A DNA stretch of 17,539 nucleotides. It comes from Anaerolinea thermophila. Its GTDB lineage: Bacteria; Chloroflexota; Anaerolineae; Anaerolineales; DRKV01. The DNA lies in assembly GCA_020722405.1 (NCBI GenBank), contig DYKW01000018.1, forward strand, positions 1 through 17,539, in the 5' to 3' direction. The stretch's first letter is position 1. Each line of letters begins with the position of its first letter. Shown here in pieces: positions 14,344-17,539 of this stretch. Position numbers and translations under genes: made by a program. Below the pieces are notes generated by a model. The model had not been told where the DNA came from. It was given only the letters and a program-made list of their open reading frames with translations, and made no database searches.

Positions 14344-14769
14344 ATGCGAGCACGAAGTGTTTCAAAGACGCTTGGCTTTGAAAGTTTCATGTGGCTCTTT
14401 ATGCGCCTTTCTGGTTTAGCCATGTATGTCTTTGCTCTGACCGGATTGATTATCGCGTTGTTCATGGGGGCACGCACCCAGATGGATATGGGCACCTTGC
14501 TGCGTTGGACATTCTTCCCTATTGGAACACACGTCACTTCTAGTGACATCCTTGTCCTGGAACAGTGGATTAATCCCTTCTGGTCCATTATACAGTATCT
14601 GGTCATCGCCTTTGCTACCTTACACGGAACCAATGGCCTACGCGTGGTGCTGGAAGATTACATGGACAAAGGCTGGAGCGTTTATCTCTTACGCGGCTTG
14701 CTATTTGTGGTTTGGCTGTTTATGCTTCTGGTAGCCTTCAACTTGATTCAAACTTCAGGAGCAATCTAA
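14344..14769 (+). CDS. sdhD: Succinate dehydrogenase second membrane anchor
   Basis: 141 aa with three membrane helices (about 18-42, 78-98, 113-136). FMRLSGLAMYVFALTG is the SdhD counterpart of the SdhC R-x-S-G motif. TLHGTNGLRVVLEDY carries H94, a candidate heme b ligand, in a motif strikingly like FHVVNGLRVIVLDF of SdhC. AAGGAGGAGAAC precedes the ATG. Its TAA stop overlaps the sdhA ATG by 1 nt (TAATG), which indicates translational coupling. Confidence 0.9.
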   Translation: MRARSVSKTLGFESFMWLFMRLSGLAMYVFALTGLIIALFMGARTQMDMGTLLRWTFFPIGTHVTSSDILVLEQWINPFWSIIQYLVIAFATLHGTNGLRVVLEDYMDKGWSVYLLRGLLFVVWLFMLLVAFNLIQTSGAI

Positions 14770-16562
14770 TGAGCAATCAACATCAATACGAAGTCGTTGT
14801 CGTTGGCGCTGGCGGTTCTGGCTTGATGGCTGCGCTCTACGCTTCAAAGACCGCATCAACCGCTGTGCTCAGCAAACTGTACCCCACGCGTTCCCATACA
14901 GGCACTGCCCAGGGAGGCATTGGCGCCGCACTGGGTAACTTAGAGGAAGACCGCCCAGAATGGCATGCCTACGATACTGTCAAAGGTAGCGACTACTTGG
15001 GGGACCAAGACAGCATCGAATTTATGTGTAATAAAGCCCCTGAAGTCGTGTATGAACTAGAACACATGGGGTTGCCTTTTAGCCGTACTCCAGAGGGTAA
15101 AATTGCCCAACGCCCCTTTGGTGGGCATACCAATAACGAAACTGGCAAACCTGTCCGGCGGGCCTGTTACGCTGCCGACCGCACCGGACACATGATTTTG
15201 CAGACCTTGTACCAGCAGTGCGTCAAGAACAAGGTCACCTTCTACGATGAATTTCAGGTTTTAGACCTGCTTGTGCGCGATGGCAGGACGGCAGGTGTGG
15301 TTGCATTAGAATTGGCAACCGGTGAATTGCATGTGTTCCATGCCAAAGCGGTTATTTTCGCTACCGGCGGCTATGGCCGGGTGTGGGAAATTACCTCCAA
15401 TGCCTACGCCAACACCGGCGATGGCATCGCCATTGCCTTGCGGCGCGGTATTCCGGCGGAAGATATGGAGTTCTTCCAGTTCCACCCCACCGGTATTTAT
15501 CGTTTGGGTATCTTGATTACCGAAGGGGTGCGTGGGGAAGGTGGGGTGTTGATCAATGACAAGGGTGAACGCTTTATGGGTAAGTATGCCCCCACCGTCA
15601 AGGATTTGGCCTCGCGTGATGTCGTCAGCCGCGCCATGTACCTGGAGATGCGAGAAGGACACGGCATTGGCGGCAAGCGTTACTTATACCTGGATGCACG
15701 TCCCGAGGCTATCACCAAATATGCCGCCTTGGATGGCCGTAAGAACCTGGATGGTTCGCCTTACACCATTACAGGCGAAGAATTGCTCAAACGGCTTCCC
15801 GATATCATCGATTTCTGCCGCACTTACCTGGCTGTTGACCCGGTAACCCAACCGATGCCGGTACAGCCCACGGCACATTATGCTATGGGCGGTATCCCTA
15901 CGAATGTTCATGGGCAGGTGCTTATTGACGAAAACAACACCGCTATGCCGGGCTTCTATGCCGCGGGTGAAGCGGCCTGTGTTTCCGTGCATGGTGCCAA
16001 CCGCCTGGGAACCAACTCCCTGGTGGACATCGTCGTCTTCGGGAAAGAAGCCGGTATTCATGCCGCGAACTTTGCCAAAGAAGCGGATTTTGTCCCCTTG
16101 CCCGATGATCCCAGCGGATTTGCCCGTGAGCAACTTGAGCGCATCCGACAGGGCAAGGGTGATGAACGCGTCTATCAAATCGGCCAGGAAATGAAAAGCA
16201 TCATGTTCGACCATGTGGGCGTCTTCCGCACGGAAGAAGGTATAACCAAGGCTCTGCAAAAGATTCGTGAATTGAAAGAACGCTTCAAGTACATCCATCT
16301 GGATGATACGGACAAGAAATTCAATACCGAACTGCTTTCGGCTTGGGAATTGGCAAACTTGTTGGATATTGCCGAAGTAACGGCGGCCTCGGCGCTGGCC
16401 CGCAAAGAAAGCCGCGGCGCACATGCTCGCGAAGATTACCCTGAACGGAATGACGCGAACTGGCTTAAACATACGCTGGCTTGGTTAAAGCCCGGTAACA
16501 TTGACCTGCGTTACAAACCGGTTACCATTACAAAATTCCAGCCAAAGAAGCGCGTGTACTAG
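14769..16562 (+). CDS. sdhA: Succinate dehydrogenase flavoprotein subunit
   Basis: 597 aa, full length. It oxidises succinate to fumarate and passes electrons to SdhB. The N-terminus VVVVGAGGSGLMAALYAS is the FAD dinucleotide-binding motif, and RSHTGTAQGG holds H43, the expected covalent FAD attachment. Active-site elements are FQFHPTG (H239), TEGVRGEGG (R255), SRDVVSRA (R283, R288) and QPTAHYAMGG (H370); HGANRLGTNSLVDIVVFG binds FAD near the C-terminal side. The ATG at 14769 (MSNQHQYEVV) overlaps the sdhD stop and has AGGAG upstream; the frame open to 14712 is not needed. The usual SdhA length supports this start. Confidence 0.97.
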   Translation: MSNQHQYEVVVVGAGGSGLMAALYASKTASTAVLSKLYPTRSHTGTAQGGIGAALGNLEEDRPEWHAYDTVKGSDYLGDQDSIEFMCNKAPEVVYELEHMGLPFSRTPEGKIAQRPFGGHTNNETGKPVRRACYAADRTGHMILQTLYQQCVKNKVTFYDEFQVLDLLVRDGRTAGVVALELATGELHVFHAKAVIFATGGYGRVWEITSNAYANTGDGIAIALRRGIPAEDMEFFQFHPTGIYRLGILITEGVRGEGGVLINDKGERFMGKYAPTVKDLASRDVVSRAMYLEMREGHGIGGKRYLYLDARPEAITKYAALDGRKNLDGSPYTITGEELLKRLPDIIDFCRTYLAVDPVTQPMPVQPTAHYAMGGIPTNVHGQVLIDENNTAMPGFYAAGEAACVSVHGANRLGTNSLVDIVVFGKEAGIHAANFAKEADFVPLPDDPSGFAREQLERIRQGKGDERVYQIGQEMKSIMFDHVGVFRTEEGITKALQKIRELKERFKYIHLDDTDKKFNTELLSAWELANLLDIAEVTAASALARKESRGAHAREDYPERNDANWLKHTLAWLKPGNIDLRYKPVTITKFQPKKRVY

Positions 16563-16575
16563 GAGGAAGGTCATT

Positions 16576-17277
16576 ATGCTGGTCACAATGAAAATTTTTC
16601 GCTTCAATCCTGAAAAGGATAAAAAGCCGCACTATGATGTGTTCAAGTTAGAGGCCGATCCAACGGAGCGCGTGCTCGATTTGTTGGAACGGATTAAAGG
16701 CCTGGAAGACGGTGCATTGACCTTCCGCCGCTCTTGTGCCCACGGTATTTGTGGTTCATGTGCCATGCGTATCAATGGAATGAACCGTTTAGCTTGCAAA
16801 ACGTTAGTGCAGAATATTGGTGATAGAATCACCGTGGAGCCGCTTCTCGGCTTGAATGTAGAGAAGGACTTGCTTGTTGATATGGAGCCTTTCTTTGAGA
16901 ATTATCGCTCGGTGATGCCCTATTTCGTCAACAACGATCCGCCGCCTAACAAAGAGCGTTTGCAAAGCCCTGAAGAGCGCGAACGCTTCGATGATACGAC
17001 AAAATGCATTTTGTGCGCGGCCTGCACGACTTCTTGTCCCTCCTTCTGGGTAAACGAAAAATACGTTGGCCCGTCGGCCATTGTCAACGCGCATCGGTTT
17101 ATCTTCGATAGCCGTGACCAGGCCGCCAAAGAACGCCTGGAAATTCTATCTGATCAGTTTGGCGTCTATCGTTGCCGCACTATTTTCAATTGTACGCTGG
17201 CCTGCCCGCGTGACATTGAAATTACCAAAGCCATTGGTGAAGTTAAAGAAGCCATTGCCACCGGTAAACTGGACTGA
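16576..17277 (+). CDS. sdhB: Succinate dehydrogenase iron-sulfur subunit
   Basis: 233 aa. It carries electrons from FAD to quinone through three clusters. The [2Fe-2S] ligands are C54, C59, C62 and C74 (SCAHGICGSC and RLAC). The [4Fe-4S] ligands are C144, C147, C150 (CILCAAC) and C210. The [3Fe-4S] ligands are C154, C200 and C206. All are present in the E. coli-like order. I chose the ATG at 16576 with AGGAGGAAGG at 16561-16570; the next Met (16588) is also possible, and the longer frame from 16501 overlaps sdhA. Last gene of sdhCDAB, 13 nt after sdhA. Confidence 0.96.
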   Translation: MLVTMKIFRFNPEKDKKPHYDVFKLEADPTERVLDLLERIKGLEDGALTFRRSCAHGICGSCAMRINGMNRLACKTLVQNIGDRITVEPLLGLNVEKDLLVDMEPFFENYRSVMPYFVNNDPPPNKERLQSPEERERFDDTTKCILCAACTTSCPSFWVNEKYVGPSAIVNAHRFIFDSRDQAAKERLEILSDQFGVYRCRTIFNCTLACPRDIEITKAIGEVKEAIATGKLD

Positions 17278-17282
17278 TAACG

Positions 17283-17353
17283 AGACCCCTGGGTGGATCA
17301 TAGCGCCCCTGCCTATGCAGGCAGGGGCGCTGCTGTCTGGTGGTCTTTTTTTT
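17283..17353 (+). terminator. Terminator of the sdh operon
   Basis: The hairpin AGCGCCCCTGCC (17302-17313), loop TATGCA, GGCAGGGGCGCT (17320-17331) is perfect over 12 bp. The eight-T run (17346-17353) begins 14 nt later, but an outer pair AGACC (17283-17287)/GGTCT (17342-17346) brings it next to a stem. It is likely a terminator despite the non-standard spacing. Confidence 0.7.
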
Positions 17354-17361
17354 GGTATAAT
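17353..17361 (+). promoter_or_regulatory. Extended -10 promoter of the tRNA-Arg gene
   Basis: TGG-TATAAT directly follows the T-run of the sdh terminator and lies about 10 nt before the tRNA 5' end. No good -35 is seen, but the extended -10 fits. Confidence 0.55.
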
Positions 17362-17371
17362 CCCGCCACGC

Positions 17372-17442
17372 GTCCCCATAGCTCAAAGGATAGAGCAAGA
17401 ATCTCCTAAGTTCGAGATGCCGGTTCGAGTCCGGCTGGGGAC
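17372..17442 (+). tRNA. tRNA-Arg (anticodon CCU)
   Basis: 71 nt, reading AGG codons. The acceptor stem GTCCCCA pairs with TGGGGAC. The D arm is GCTC-AAAGGATA-GAGC, the anticodon loop CTCCTAA (anticodon CCT), and the T arm GCCGG-TTCGAGT-CCGGC. The anticodon stem AGAAT/GTTCG has an A-G mismatch at its outer pair and a T-G wobble at the inner end. CCA is not encoded; a six-T run follows at once and may end transcription. The remaining 97 nt to the window end hold no visible gene. Confidence 0.93.
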
Positions 17443-17539
17443 TTTTTTGACAAGAATTGGTATCTGATCTGAAAATAGATTTTTATGTCTGGTGGTGAAA
17501 ATTATTTTTCATGGCGACTTCTCAACAGGGGTTAAGATT

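Noticed and set aside
13953..14633. Minus-strand open frame of 226 aa across sdhC/sdhD
   Set aside because: It is antisense to two well-supported membrane-anchor genes and shows no domain.
15684..16472. Minus-strand open frame of 262 aa
   Set aside because: It lies fully antisense to sdhA, with no ribosome binding site or recognisable domain; it is a codon-bias shadow.
17447..17479. TTGACA followed by an AT-rich stretch as a promoter beyond the tRNA
   Set aside because: No -10 hexamer lies at 16-18 nt, and the TTGACA overlaps the T-run after the tRNA.
1..17539. CRISPR array, rRNA, phage genes or a defence island
   Set aside because: No regularly spaced repeats, no rRNA-like sequence and no integrase, capsid or Cas-like protein were seen. 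The only repeats are those listed.

Overview
The window reads as a chromosomal segment of a free-living, respiring bacterium of moderate GC content. I infer Chloroflexota (Anaerolineae-like). The clues are membrane proteins with Thr/Pro-rich C-terminal tails, a b6-type quinol:cytochrome c reductase whose subunit IV is fused to two cytochrome c domains, a long-form NADP isocitrate dehydrogenase, and GxxExxY cassettes bounded by CGCAGAG-type inverted repeats. The phylum is an inference from style and is not proven by any marker here.

Layout. 1-910: a repeat-rich stretch with one small Cys-containing hypothetical gene (151-390, minus), one copy of a ~104-bp structured repeat (5-108), a miniature inverted-repeat element (607-678) and a long hairpin (724-788). 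914-3045 (minus): a two-gene operon of single-pass membrane proteins with long periplasmic or extracellular coiled coils; the upstream gene also has a cytoplasmic ComEA-like helix-hairpin-helix domain. 3251-3774: a GxxExxY gene inside terminal inverted repeats. It carries a second copy of the structured repeat in frame and has lost its ELK motif. 3902-6068 (plus): a degenerate NERD-like membrane-anchored protein, a dolichyl-phosphate-glucose-synthase-like family 2 glycosyltransferase, and rnhB. 6123-8909 (minus): a SERCA-like P2A cation ATPase preceded by a clear yybP-ykoY (Mn2+) riboswitch with its terminator and a consensus promoter.

9400-17277 is an energy-metabolism block. It holds icd (plus), then qcrABC (minus; Rieske, cytochrome b6, subunit IV plus diheme cytochrome c), then the divergent sdhCDAB operon (plus). 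Isocitrate dehydrogenase and succinate dehydrogenase supply TCA-cycle steps. SDH passes electrons into the quinone pool, and the Qcr complex oxidises quinol and passes electrons to cytochrome c. The window closes with a terminator and a tRNA-Arg(CCU) gene that has its own extended -10 promoter.

The most interesting points are the Mn2+ riboswitch controlling a pump whose binding residues look like a two-site Ca2+ ATPase, the palindromic repeat that has inserted in frame into a GxxExxY protein within a transposon-like cassette, and the uncharacterised HhH/coiled-coil membrane-protein pair.
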